Shown here in pieces: positions 11,652-21,559 of a stretch of 64,000 nucleotides of DNA (positions are counted from its first letter, which is position 1; each line of letters opens with the position of its first letter). A model generated the notes under the pieces. It ran no database searches and was not told the DNA's origin. It saw only the letters and a program-made list of their open reading frames with translations. Source of the DNA: Juglans regia. Its lineage: Eukaryota > Streptophyta > Magnoliopsida > Fagales > Juglandaceae. The DNA is taken from NCBI RefSeq assembly GCF_001411555.2, contig NC_049903.1, positions 11,280,362-11,344,361 on the forward strand, in the 5' to 3' direction. The position numbers and the translations under genes are program-made.

Positions 11652-12440
11652 GAGCTTGCCGCTTTTAGAAAGAGAAACTCTCTCTTCACTCTAAAAAGTT
11701 ACTCATCCTCTTCAATTAGTGTTTCCATATAAGAGGTCCTCTCCGTTCATTTTCTAGTTCCTGTTTATATATAAGTTTTTTAGCTAGTGTTTTTAGTCCC
11801 TCATTTCTTTGTGGCTCGAATTTGGTTAGATTTATTGCACTTCGATGACCGACGGCCTGAACGTGCCCCACCACACAATCCCCCACTTGCTAATCTACTG
11901 GGATATAGCAAAATCGAGGCGAAACTCCTTGCACGTAAGGCTCATGCACAACTTGTTCCAGGTGTGGTCGTCATGCGCTGCTACAACAAAATGTGTCTAG
12001 CGACTACACACATTGTACCTGTAGATTTGCCATCTCAAGAAACTACATCTGCTGTAGTCTAGCTCATTTGATGCCGATCTCTCTACTATGTTTCCGTTTT
12101 TCCTAATCGATGATCTTGAAGAAGGAAATATGAGTCTCTTCAGGAAACATCTTAGGACAACAAACTACAATGCACCTTTAGTATCCACTGCCTCCAGTGG
12201 TGACATCATAGTTCCCATAGCTATGTGAACTGTAAAAGACCGTTATTTAAGACGGTGCCCTCTTTTGCAGCGTATGGGTGGGGATCAAGTTTTTGGTCCC
12301 AAAACCCGATTTCTTTCTCACCTTTGCCCTGTGATTGTTGTAATGAGGTATTTGTTGGAGAACCCTACCTCCTCCTCATGTGTCTCGCTTTCCGTTTCTT
12401 AATGAAATATTTGCTTGGTTAGGAAAAAAAAAAACACAGT
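11652..12440 (+). mobile_element. Poly-A-tailed retroposon, copy 1
   Basis: This copy is about 790 bp and ends in a run of 12 A at about 12424-12435 after TTAATGAAATATTTGCTTGG. Its last ~310 bp are clearly related to 24690-24985, sharing GACAACAAACTA-AATGCAC, CCGTTATTTAAGACGGTGCC-type and GGTCCCAAAA segments. The 9-bp sequence AGGAGAAGC occurs at 11643-11651 and again at 12441-12449, just after the tail, and may be the target-site duplication. No reverse-transcriptase motifs are present. It is therefore a non-autonomous retroposon or the 3' end of an unidentified LINE. Confidence 0.6.
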
Positions 12441-12947
12441 AGGAGAAGCTATCTCAAAAATGGAAAAAGTAATAAGATAATGTAAGATGAAAAGTAATAG
12501 AGTAGTTAAAATCCTTTGGATCAAATGACACTAGCCCGAATTTCTCAATGGGAGAACCAAAGCTCAATCCCCCACTCCTTGTATAAAAAATAGAAGAAAA
12601 GCAACAAATAGCAAATCTTTTCGAAGCAAGCAATAGAGTAGCTACACCTTGCTCTATAAAGTAATGCCAAAAGCGAAGGCAACTCATTGGAATAATATGA
12701 AAGAATGGGGGGCAAATGAGATTAGATACCTTGGTAGTCCATATTGTAAATGAGAGTGTTCATCCTTTATTTAGGTTCACGTGCTAGCTAGTGGAATTGG
12801 GGTAGTGGCACCAAACGTGAAGATTTCAAATCGAGAGACTCGTTAGTGTTGCATCTCTAAGTATTAAAGATGTCATTTTGTGAAAGTATGCGAAATTCAC
12901 TTCTAATTTTTTTTTTATATGAAGGTGGGGAGTTTAAACGTGATTCT

Positions 12948-13258
12948 TATAGAGACATCTATTTCTCCTCATAAAATACCTAATAGGATGAGTAAGGTAA
13001 CTCCTTATAAAGACCAGGATTAATTTATTCCTAAGCCTTGTGAGACTTCTCAACACGTCCCCTCACGTGTGGGCCAGTATTTTCGATACCATCATCGTGG
13101 GTAGGTCGCAGGAGCCCATCATCGATAATAGGTTAACTTGGCTGATGCCATATAGAAACACCCATTTTTCCTCATAAAAGGCTTAATAGGAGGAGTGAAA
13201 TAACTCCTTATAAAGACCAGGATTAGTTTATTCCTAAGCCGTGTGAGACTTCTCAACA
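12948..13258 (-). mobile_element. Complete TRIM retrotransposon (311 bp)
   Basis: This is a terminal-repeat retrotransposon in miniature. Two related 108-bp direct repeats (12948-13055 and 13151-13258) each end, on the + strand, in CTCAACA, so read on the minus strand the LTR begins TGTTGAGAAGTCTCAC. The 95-bp interior begins on the minus strand with TGGCATCAGCC, next to the 5' LTR, which resembles the initiator-tRNA-Met primer site TGGTATCAGAGC. The element is flanked by a perfect 5-bp duplication, ATTCT, at 12943-12947 and 13259-13263. It has no coding capacity and must have been moved by another element's proteins. The minus-strand LTR ends in TATA, not the usual CA. Confidence 0.85.
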
Positions 13259-13802
13259 ATTCTCCCAATTGAAGATCATGTCTTATGTCATCTGATCCAA
13301 ATAACTTAACAACTCACCTGCAATTTTGAATGACATGTAAACCCTACACATCGGTCTAATAATGGAGAGATTCTAAATTTTGTTTAAGGTACATAGTTGG
13401 AGAGTTCATTGGAATGGCCTTGTGAACTGTGGGTGACAGGAAGGCGACAAATCTAAACATTTTTAATCTGGAGAAAAGAAAAATTAAAAAAGAAAAAAAA
13501 ATGAAAACGCTGTGCTTTGTATCAAATTTTATCTTTTCAACTAGGTGAAAGTAACGTGCAATGCACATCTACTTAGTTTATATTTATTTATTTTTGTTAA
13601 GAACTAATTTATTCTAATTTATATATTATCGATTTATTGTTGATTCTGTTCGAATACAATACCGTCCTTAAACACAACACCAACGAAGTCACAAACACAG
13701 TATTAAACACAAAAATAATAACTCAAAAAGAGAAAATTCCATGTGAAATTTGTTTTTTAGATGCTTTTTTAGATGATTTTTACAATACACTCACTATTTA
13801 TG

Positions 13803-14017
13803 TTAGGTTGTATATATTGTATGTTTTGCTTAGTTTGTAACAAAAATCATTTCTATCAAACTTGTCCAAAACATAGTTTGTGACAATAACTTTTCCAAAA
13901 CACTCACAATTTGATAAAATGGAGAAATAATTATATAACAAATGATGTAACAAAAAAATAACAATATACACTTACAAAAATTATAAACAGAAATGTTCAC
14001 ACTCAACCAAAAGACCT
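13803..14017. repeat. Local direct repeat, copy 1
   Basis: About 215 bp starting TTAGGTTGTATATATTG recur at 14394-14596 with scattered substitutions and small indels. The order of sub-motifs is the same (CAAACTTGT.CAAAACA, GTGACAATAACTT, AATAATTATATAACAAATGA, ACTCAACCAAAAG). No coding sequence is seen. Confidence 0.8.
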
Positions 14018-14393
14018 TAACAAGAGAAAAAAAAAAAAAAAACTTAAGAAGTTTAATAACCATTCATCCAAAAAAAAAAAAAGGAAGAGAGGAAATCCAT
14101 AAAAGACTAAATTGAAATTTTTTACTCTTTAAATATGTTATAACCCTAACTTATTTTATGTCTCTCTTTCTCTCTCGCTTGAAAGCTCTTTTTCTTTTCT
14201 TGTTCTTCGCAAACAACATCAGATCTAGATGTTTTAGTCTAGAGCCGAGAAATTCCAACACTTATTTTTTTTTTTTGTGTACTGACATATCTATATCCAT
14301 TCGTTTAGATCTTTTAGCTATTTATTTTTTTTAACTAATGCGTGTTGATGGGTGTTGGTTTGTTGTTCCTGTTTTTTTTTTTCTTAGGTTGTA

Positions 14394-14596
14394 TATATTG
14401 TATGTTTTGCTTGGTTCGTGACAAAAATCATTTTTGTCAAACTTGTACAAAACACAGTTTGTGACAATAACTTATCCAAAACACTTACAATTCCATAAAA
14501 GAGGGAAATAATTATATAACAAATGACGTTACAAAATAAATAACAACATACACTTTCAAAGATTATAAGCAGAAATTTCTAGACTCAACCAAAAGG
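14394..14596. repeat. Local direct repeat, copy 2
   Basis: This is the second copy of the 13803-14017 repeat, about 380 bp downstream of the end of the first. The spacer contains CT-rich, leader-like sequence (about 14158-14260). The pair may be LTR-like ends of an unknown element or a segmental duplication. Confidence 0.8.
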
Positions 14597-14867
14597 TATG
14601 AAGACAAATTAATAAGCATTGCATTAAAAAAGGAAAAAAAAATGAGAAAATACTATACTTCAAACATAAAATAAATGGGAAAAGAAGAAATTACAAATAA
14701 AATTAAGAAGCAAAACCTTTTTTCTTAGAAAATCACCTGTAATAAAGAACAATATGCAAAAGGAAAATGCTAGTAATTGACTAACCCCCAGATCTTTTCC
14801 ATGTGCAGCGTTTTCTGTTCTCTGAATGTGGTGTTGTACTGAAATATTGAAGAGAATGGATTGATGC

Positions 14868-15030
14868 TGACTTGAGATGAGCTGAGATGGATTGTGAATA
14901 GTAATGAGATGAGTTGTGAATAGTAGTGAGATTTATGAGTTAAAGTTGCTGAATAGTAGTGAGATGAGTTGAGATGAGCTGAGATGAGTTGAGATGAGCT
15001 GAGATCACTTACGAATCCAAACGAATCCTT
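14868..15030. mobile_element. MITE remnant with GAGATGAG(T/C)TGAG units
   Basis: Multiple copies of GAGATGAGTTGAGATGAGCT and TGTGAATAGTA-TGAGAT occur, ending in ATCCAAACGAATCC. This is the terminal part of the MITE family seen elsewhere in the window. One end cannot be placed. Confidence 0.5.
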
Positions 15031-15052
15031 AATGACAATTTTTCATTATCCT

Positions 15053-15308
15053 GCCAAATGCATGAATCTGCCTGAATCGAAGAATATGCAAAGTTTTTTT
15101 GTTTTAATTTCTAATTTTTTTACTGTTTAGAAATAAATATACTATTTTTTTTGTCAGTGTAAATCTCTATTTTTCTTTCATTACCGATGATAGTTGCTGC
15201 GTATCTCGAGCATGAGCTTTTTTTTTCTTTCACAGATGCATAAATCTGCCTGAATAGAATAAATATAAAGAGTTTTTTATTTTTTTTTTGTTTCTATTTT
15301 TTTTAACT
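15053..15308. repeat. Short local duplication, ATGCAT-AATCTGCCTGAAT
   Basis: Segments at about 15053-15145 and 15233-15308 share (A)TGCATGAATCTGCCTGAAT, a GAATAT/AAATAT-AAAG spacer and a poly-T run ending in TTTACTG or TTAACTG. It lies upstream of the PPR gene, and its function is unknown. Confidence 0.5.
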
Positions 15309-15675
15309 GAGATTGCTTTTATAATGGAATTGCTTTTATGATGGCTGACAGATGGGAATTTTATAGATAACGGACAAATTGACAAATTTCGTTAACTTTA
15401 ACAGAAAATAAAAAACATACGTTAAACCAACAATTTCTGTTTGATATGCATTTTATATATTATAAAGAGATAATATTCGTTAATGCGTTTATATAATATT
15501 TTTTTAAAAAATAATTCTATTTATAAGTGATAACATATTTGATAAAATATTTATTTAAGTGATATAATTTAATATTTAAGTGATGATGTAGCCGATTTAA
15601 AAATGAATATCATTTTTTTATAATATAATAAAAAGAATAACATTTTCGTTTCCATTTGTTTTATTTTTCGAAAAA

Positions 15676-15684
15676 TATATAAAA
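15676..15684 (+). promoter_or_regulatory. Candidate TATA box of the PPR gene
   Basis: TATATAAAA lies 175 bp upstream of the PPR start codon at 15859. It is followed by a CT-containing stretch suitable for a short leader. This is the only good TATA match near the gene. Confidence 0.45.
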
Positions 15685-15858
15685 CCCGAAAACTAGAAAC
15701 ACAAGAAGAGGCAGCTCTCACATTTCTCTCCGAGTATTTCTGTAGTTGGAACCAGCATTCTACGAAGCTCCAAGGCAAAGCTGCTTGCTCAAATCTTACA
15801 CCGTTGTTTCAGATTACTAATTCTAAGTTACTTTTCCAGTTTCTTTTAGAGTACTGAG

Positions 15859-18375
15859 ATGTTATATAACTTCAATTCCTACACCAGAATTCGAAAACCT
15901 TTCGCCAAACCTCAAAACTTCATCGATTTCTTAGAGTTTCATGCATGTGATTGTGGCACTAAGGAAGAATTCATTGGGCAGAAGGTTACCTCTAGATCCA
16001 GAAACTCTCTCTTTATAAACCACTATTTCATTGGATTTAGGGCATATTATTCTTCTCTTTCTTCAAGAAGTTCTGTCATTAGTTCTCATTCAAGCACTAG
16101 TAGTAGAGGGCAACGTGGGGGAAAATGTGACATTGATGATAGTGGTGTTGGGCGTCGCAGATTTAGGCAATTGGGTTCCGGGGCTTCTTGGAATCAGCAA
16201 GACTGTAACTTTAATGATTTTGATGAGGGTGAAGAGCTTGAGGACGAAGAAGAAGAAGGAGAGGATGGTAATGATGAAGATGATTTTATGGTCTTGAATT
16301 CGTTTAATAGGAACCGTGAACAAAGAGAAGTCGTAAGAAGAGATGAGGCGGACGAGGATGAACTTAGACACCCTTTGGTGAGAGAGATTTGTAGGTTAAT
16401 TCAACTTAGGTCGGCTTGGAACCCAAAGCTTGAGGGGGAATTGAGGCACTTACTTAGAGGCCTTAAGCCTAGGCAAGTTTGTGCTGTTTTGCGCTCCCAG
16501 GCGGATGAACGGGTTGCTTTGAATTTCTTCTATTGGGCTGATCGGCAGTGGCGGTACAGACATGACCCGATTGTGTACTATACGATGCTTGAGGTCCTTA
16601 GTAAGACAAAATTGTGTCAGGGTGCTAGACGTGTTCTTCGGCTCATGGCACGTAGGAGTATTGAACGCCTGCCTGAAGCTTTTGGTTATTTGATGGTGTC
16701 GTATAGTCGGGCAGGTAACTTGAGGAACGCAATGCGGGTGTTAACATTGATGCAAAAAGCAGGAGTTGAACCTAATTTGTCAATATGTAACACTGCAATC
16801 TATGTTTTGGTGAAGGGGAATAAACTGGAAAAGGCATTGAGGTTCTTGGCTAGGATGCAACTTGTTGAAATTACACCTAATGTTGTCACTTATAACTGCT
16901 TGATCAAGGGGTATTGTGATGTGCATCGCATTGATGATGCCATTGAGCTGATCGCTGAAATGCCACTAAAGGGATGCTACCCAGATAAAGTTAGCTACTA
17001 CACAGTGATGAGTTTTCTTAGTAAGGAGAAAAGGATAAAAGAAGTGAGGAAATTAATGGATAAGATGGTAATGGACAGTAAATTGATTCCAGACCAGGTT
17101 ACCTACAATACCCTTATTCATATGTTCTCCAAGCATGGTCATGGGAATGAGGCTTTGGAATTCTTAAGGGAAGCAGAAGAGAGGGGCTTTTGTGTTGATA
17201 AAGTAGGGTATAGCGCAATAGTTGACTCATTCTGTAAGGCTGGGAGGACTGACATTGCAAAAGAATTAGTAAATGAAATGTTCAAGAAGGGTTGCACTCC
17301 TGATGTTGTGACTTACACTGCTGTTCTTAACGGGTATTGTCTCTTAGGAAAGGTGGATCAAGCTAAAAAGATGCTTCGGCAGATGTACAAAAATGGTTGC
17401 AAACCGAACACTGTATCATATACAGCCTTGTTACATGGGCTTTGTCGGCATGGAAAGTCATCAGAAGCTAGAGAGATGATGAACATGAGTGAGGAAGAGT
17501 GGTGGACCCCAAGTTTCATCACTTACGCTGTTGTGATGCACGGGTTCCGTAGGGAAGGGAAATTGTCTGAGGCCTGTGATTTGGCAAGGGAGATGATTAG
17601 AAAGGGGTTTCTTCCAACCCCAGTTGATATTAACTTGCTAATTCAGCCTCTCTGCCGAGAGGGAAAAATGCACGAGGCTAAAAAGTTCATGGAGGAGTGT
17701 CTGAACAAGGGATGTGCTGTTAATGTGGTAAACTTTACCACTTTAATTCATGGGTTTTGTCAGAAGAATGATTTGGATGCTGCTCTTTCATTGCTTGATG
17801 ATATGTATCTGAGCAACAAACATCCTGATGCAGTCACGTTTACTACATTAATTGATGCATTGGGAAAGAAAGGTAGAATGGAAGAAGCAACCGAACTCAC
17901 AATGAAGATGTTGAAGAAGGGTTTGGATCCTACTCCTGTTACATACAGGGCAGTTATCCATCGCTATTGTCAGATGGGTAGGGTGGAAGATTTGTTGAAA
18001 TTATTAGAGAAAATGCTTTTAAGACACTCATTTAGAACAGTATATAATCAAGTTATTGAAAAGCTTTGTAGTTTTGGAAATCTTGAGGAGGCTGATAAAC
18101 TCTTGGGTAAGGTATTGAGAACAGCTTCAAAAATTGATGCTAAAACATGTCACATACTTATGGAGGCGTATTTGAACAAAGGAATTTCTTTGTCGGCATA
18201 TAAAGTGGCCTTTCGTATGTTCAGCCGGAATCTGATTCCTGACTTGAAGCTGTGTGAAAAGGTGACAAAAAGACTGATGTTAGAAGGAAAAACAGAGGAG
18301 GCAGATAAGCTTATGATGCGTTTTGTTGAGCGTGGGCACATTGTATCTGAGTGTCGAGAGCATCTGGGAAGCTAG
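15859..18375 (+). CDS. P-class pentatricopeptide repeat (PPR) protein
   Basis: This is a single-exon gene for an 838-aa PPR protein. Such proteins bind organellar RNA and guide its processing, stability or translation. The first ~65 residues are rich in Arg, Ser and aromatics with few acidic residues, consistent with a mitochondrial or plastid transit peptide. A strongly acidic stretch (EELEDEEEEGEDGNDEDD) lies near residues 125-145. From about residue 240 to the end run tandem ~35-residue repeats with typical signatures such as VVTYNCLIKGYC and PDVVTYTAVLNGYC. There is no E, DYW or SMR domain at the C-terminus, so it is of the pure P class and is not expected to edit RNA by itself. The lack of introns is normal for plant PPR genes. 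The start was chosen as the first ATG of the frame, following a TATA box and leader. The frame is intact. I cannot name the Arabidopsis orthologue with confidence. Confidence 0.95.
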   Translation: MLYNFNSYTRIRKPFAKPQNFIDFLEFHACDCGTKEEFIGQKVTSRSRNSLFINHYFIGFRAYYSSLSSRSSVISSHSSTSSRGQRGGKCDIDDSGVGRRRFRQLGSGASWNQQDCNFNDFDEGEELEDEEEEGEDGNDEDDFMVLNSFNRNREQREVVRRDEADEDELRHPLVREICRLIQLRSAWNPKLEGELRHLLRGLKPRQVCAVLRSQADERVALNFFYWADRQWRYRHDPIVYYTMLEVLSKTKLCQGARRVLRLMARRSIERLPEAFGYLMVSYSRAGNLRNAMRVLTLMQKAGVEPNLSICNTAIYVLVKGNKLEKALRFLARMQLVEITPNVVTYNCLIKGYCDVHRIDDAIELIAEMPLKGCYPDKVSYYTVMSFLSKEKRIKEVRKLMDKMVMDSKLIPDQVTYNTLIHMFSKHGHGNEALEFLREAEERGFCVDKVGYSAIVDSFCKAGRTDIAKELVNEMFKKGCTPDVVTYTAVLNGYCLLGKVDQAKKMLRQMYKNGCKPNTVSYTALLHGLCRHGKSSEAREMMNMSEEEWWTPSFITYAVVMHGFRREGKLSEACDLAREMIRKGFLPTPVDINLLIQPLCREGKMHEAKKFMEECLNKGCAVNVVNFTTLIHGFCQKNDLDAALSLLDDMYLSNKHPDAVTFTTLIDALGKKGRMEEATELTMKMLKKGLDPTPVTYRAVIHRYCQMGRVEDLLKLLEKMLLRHSFRTVYNQVIEKLCSFGNLEEADKLLGKVLRTASKIDAKTCHILMEAYLNKGISLSAYKVAFRMFSRNLIPDLKLCEKVTKRLMLEGKTEEADKLMMRFVERGHIVSECREHLGS

Positions 18376-20019
18376 TGGTACTATAGATCTGACCTTTTAA
18401 TCATAATTACTTGTTGCTATCATCAAGTGCTTTATCATGTTAAGCCTCTTCTTCCATCATCACGTGATTAATTTAATCACGCATCAGCTATATCATGCCA
18501 AGTCCCCAATTTGGTCTCTTTTCTCATAACAAGAAATTTTAGAATTGTGTGGTCAGTTGTTACTCTCAAGAGGTTCAGACAACTAAAACTTGTACTAGTT
18601 CACCAGTCACCAGTCTGAATGTTAATATTTAAATTTTGATTTTTGAGATAAATCTATTGGATTAATTTAGGTTCTCTTAGATTCTTTTTACACTTTCAAT
18701 TATACATAAATGGTCCTCGTGTCTACTTGTATTATTCTTAGATTTGATGACTAATGGATGTATTGATCTGTCATGATTGGTCTCTTTTTGTTGTCCTTGA
18801 AAATTAACTGTACATATTTTCCTCTTGATAATGTGACTACAGACGTGTGTTCTTATTTCCTCTTACTAAATTGCCCGCATATGTATCTATTAGTGTTTAT
18901 TTGTTTTCTGTTTGGCCATGGCAGAAAAATGATATTTTTTTATAAAGTAAATTTGGCAGGAAAATGATATTTAAACTGGTTAGTGAAGATTTTTAAGAAT
19001 ATTGATTTTGTCCCATACTCTTAATTTTGGCTGTCAATTCAATGAAATGTTTAAAAGCCTTATATGATTGCACAGAATCCAGTATTATTGACATGAATTA
19101 TAGGTCCATCAATTGATTATAGTACCCTATGTACTATACAATAAGAAGAACTGAGTTAAACATCTTATAGAGCACATAGAATACATAGATAATGACACAC
19201 TAAAAACAAAATTACCTCTGCTGCTGTTGTGGATCATGCCCTTGGTTAATTTGCATAAAGGTTTATTGTGGTATTTTTTGTTCTCTTCGATAGGCTAAGC
19301 TGATAAGGCCAGTTACAACTTACAGCAAATACTAACGAGTAGCAGTCATTGTTCTTTTTATTTTTTATATTTTCAGTTAAGTGAAACTTGATTAGGAGTA
19401 TGTGAAGTTAAAAATGGGGAAATTAGGAGGAGCCTAACATGTAATGCTTTTGGAGAAAGGGAGATGGTGGTAGTCTACTTTCAGTAGGGTAATAACCATA
19501 TATTTTTTTCATTTGTTGGTAAGTGGGTTATACTTTTACTTAAAAAAAAAAAACAGTGGGTAATAACTCTTCAGGTCTGGCAAATCGACTACTCTAGGAA
19601 TGTGTAAAGCATCATAACTGTCTTAATTTCATAATGATTCCTGGCGTATCAACACAAAATCTTTGTTCATGTTTGCTTAAAACATTTTAACTTTGATTTT
19701 GCCCTCTTTACATTTGCTATGATTTTCCCCTTAAAGCATGTTGGCTTGTTTCCTACTAATTATTAACCTTCTCACATATGGTACTCGATCAAGTCTTTTG
19801 TTTCAGTATGTTGATGTGTCCTGCCCAGTACAATAAACAGTTTCTGGCTACTACTTTGACATGGACTCTGATATATTTGAGTGCCATGTTTAAAACTGTG
19901 TATTTTGCCATTTCGATATCTAATCAACTTTTTCTCATAGCATTAAGGATTGTTCTCCATCGGTGTTTACACTTACAAGGAATTACTGAATTTCCTGAGT
20001 AGGTTTTTAGTATCTTCAA
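18376..20019. other. Intergenic stretch downstream of the PPR gene
   Basis: This is AT-rich sequence with no supported gene. It presumably includes the PPR 3' UTR in its first few hundred bases. I see no repeat with clear borders. Confidence 0.4.
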
Positions 20020-21211
20020 GTATTATATTTTTATTTCCAACCATATTGATAAGCTACAGCGAGATTTCTTATGGAGTGGGATGGGAGAGGAGTTCAAATT
20101 TCATCTGGTGAACTGGTCAATTGTTTGCACACCAATATCTAGGGGTGCATTGGTAACTTGATGCATTTCAACCAAGCTCTTTTGACTACATGGTTGTGGC
20201 GGTATGCAGTCCATACGAGATGGGTTTGTGGAAAAATATTAGAAAATGATGAGAGATTTTCCTAAGACATGCACTAATTGATAATATTAAAAAAATTATA
20301 TTTTAATTTTATAATATTTTTATTTAACTTTTTCTCTCTTATTTTTCAAAACCCCATAAAATATCTTAACTCAAGTTATTTCAGTATTATTCACAAACTA
20401 TTTCAATATCAGTATTATTCACATATTTTTCATCTCATTTCATCTCATCTTATCTCAACATTCAAATAAGGAATTGGGCTACTCTCGTGGCTCCCTTCAA
20501 TGGAATTTGGATTGGAGTCCCTCCAAGAAAGGTAGATTCACAGTCAGATCGTTCTACCAAGTTCTAACTAGCTAGGGCATGACTTCTTTTCCATAGAATA
20601 CATGTAAGACGAAAGCTCCTCTGAAAGCAGCTTTTTTATTGGACAGCCTCCTTAGATGAAATTCTTACTACAGAAAATATGACAAAATGTCGTGTAATAG
20701 TGTTGGACTATTGTTGCATGTGTAAGAAGAATGGAAAATCAGCAAATCATCTACTTTAACATTGTGAGGTGGTTAGGACCATGTAGGATGATTTTTTTTT
20801 TTTTTTTCTTTTTCATTTGAATTGGATTTTCATAGGCCATGCCTTATAGGTTGGTGAATTTTCTATCAAGCTAGAGAGTCCTCCAAGACAATCCACAAGT
20901 GACAACAATCTAGAAATGATAGAAGTTTCGAAGATCGCAAGAGAACAATGGATATACTTAAAGTTCTGTTTTTCCTTGTTCTTATGGGCGGAGATCATTG
21001 ATTTTAATGGACTAAATGCTAAATGTCCATGATTTTCTACTTTCTCTTGTAAACCCTAGTTATATAATTCTTATGTATACATCTTGTGTACTTGGGCTAT
21101 ACCTATAAATAAAAATTCTTGATTACTTGTGTATACTTCTTGTGTACTCGGGTTTTGCCTATTACATTGTGATTAATAAAGTTATTACTTGTCAAAAAAA
21201 AAAAAAAAATT
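20020..21211 (+). mobile_element. 5'-truncated L1-type LINE fragment
   Basis: The start resembles the region just after the RT domain of plant L1 elements: LQRDFLW followed by KFHLVNW can be read near 20050-20110 on the + strand. Further on there is WKNI-like sequence, then a degenerate C-terminal zinc-finger region (CMCKKNGKSANHL-like near 20720-20760). It ends in the typical TATAAATAAAAATTCTTGATTAC tail with a run of about 16 A at 21196-21211. Frameshifts and stops are frequent. It is interrupted at about 20236-20466 by a MITE. Confidence 0.7.
20236..20466. mobile_element. MITE nested in a LINE fragment
   Basis: This is an AT-rich insertion ending in CATCTCATTTCATCTCATCT and CTCAACATTCAAATAAGG. 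It is the reverse-orientation form of the GAGATGAG family. LINE-like sequence is found on both sides, so it inserted after the LINE. The left border is approximate. Confidence 0.55.
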
Positions 21212-21341
21212 CTTGATTACCTATCAAAATTTTTTTTTTTGTTTCCTTTCTTTTTCCCATCCAATTGAAGTCCATCACACGAAGTGCAAAGATGTTACCT
21301 CCAAACATCTTATGAAGGGGAGGAGGAGGATCTGAAAACAT

Positions 21342-21371
21342 TAGATCATGCGTGGGAAAGCTGCAGCTTCA
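21342..21371 (+). other. Interrupted miR167-complementary site
   Basis: TAGATCATGC (21342-21351) and GCAGCTTCA (21363-21371) are exactly complementary to the 3' ten and 5' nine nucleotides of plant miR167. The miRNA sequence is recalled from general knowledge. They are in the right order for one binding site, but separated by 11 nt where two would be expected. This resembles an endogenous target mimic with an oversized bulge. Transcription of this region is not shown. Confidence 0.35.
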
Positions 21372-21432
21372 TCTTATCAAGTATGACTCATCACATGGCC
21401 CATCAACCCAAGGCTCCAACATAGGGAAAAGG

Positions 21433-21553
21433 CTCTTTGCTTATCTATGAATGTGTATGTCAATAATTTTCACTGTATTGAAAGCCAGGCTCTTTCTTTG
21501 CAAACATTAGAAATGCGATCTGCTCATAATTTTGTTCATAGATAAGCAAAGAG
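21433..21553. repeat. 19-bp perfect inverted repeat
   Basis: CTCTTTGCTTATCTATGAA (21433-21451) and its exact reverse complement (21535-21553) flank an 83-nt loop. It lies about 60 bp downstream of the miR167-like site. The flanking arms do not extend the pairing much, so it is shorter than usual for a miRNA precursor. Confidence 0.75.
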
Positions 21554-21559
21554 AAAATG

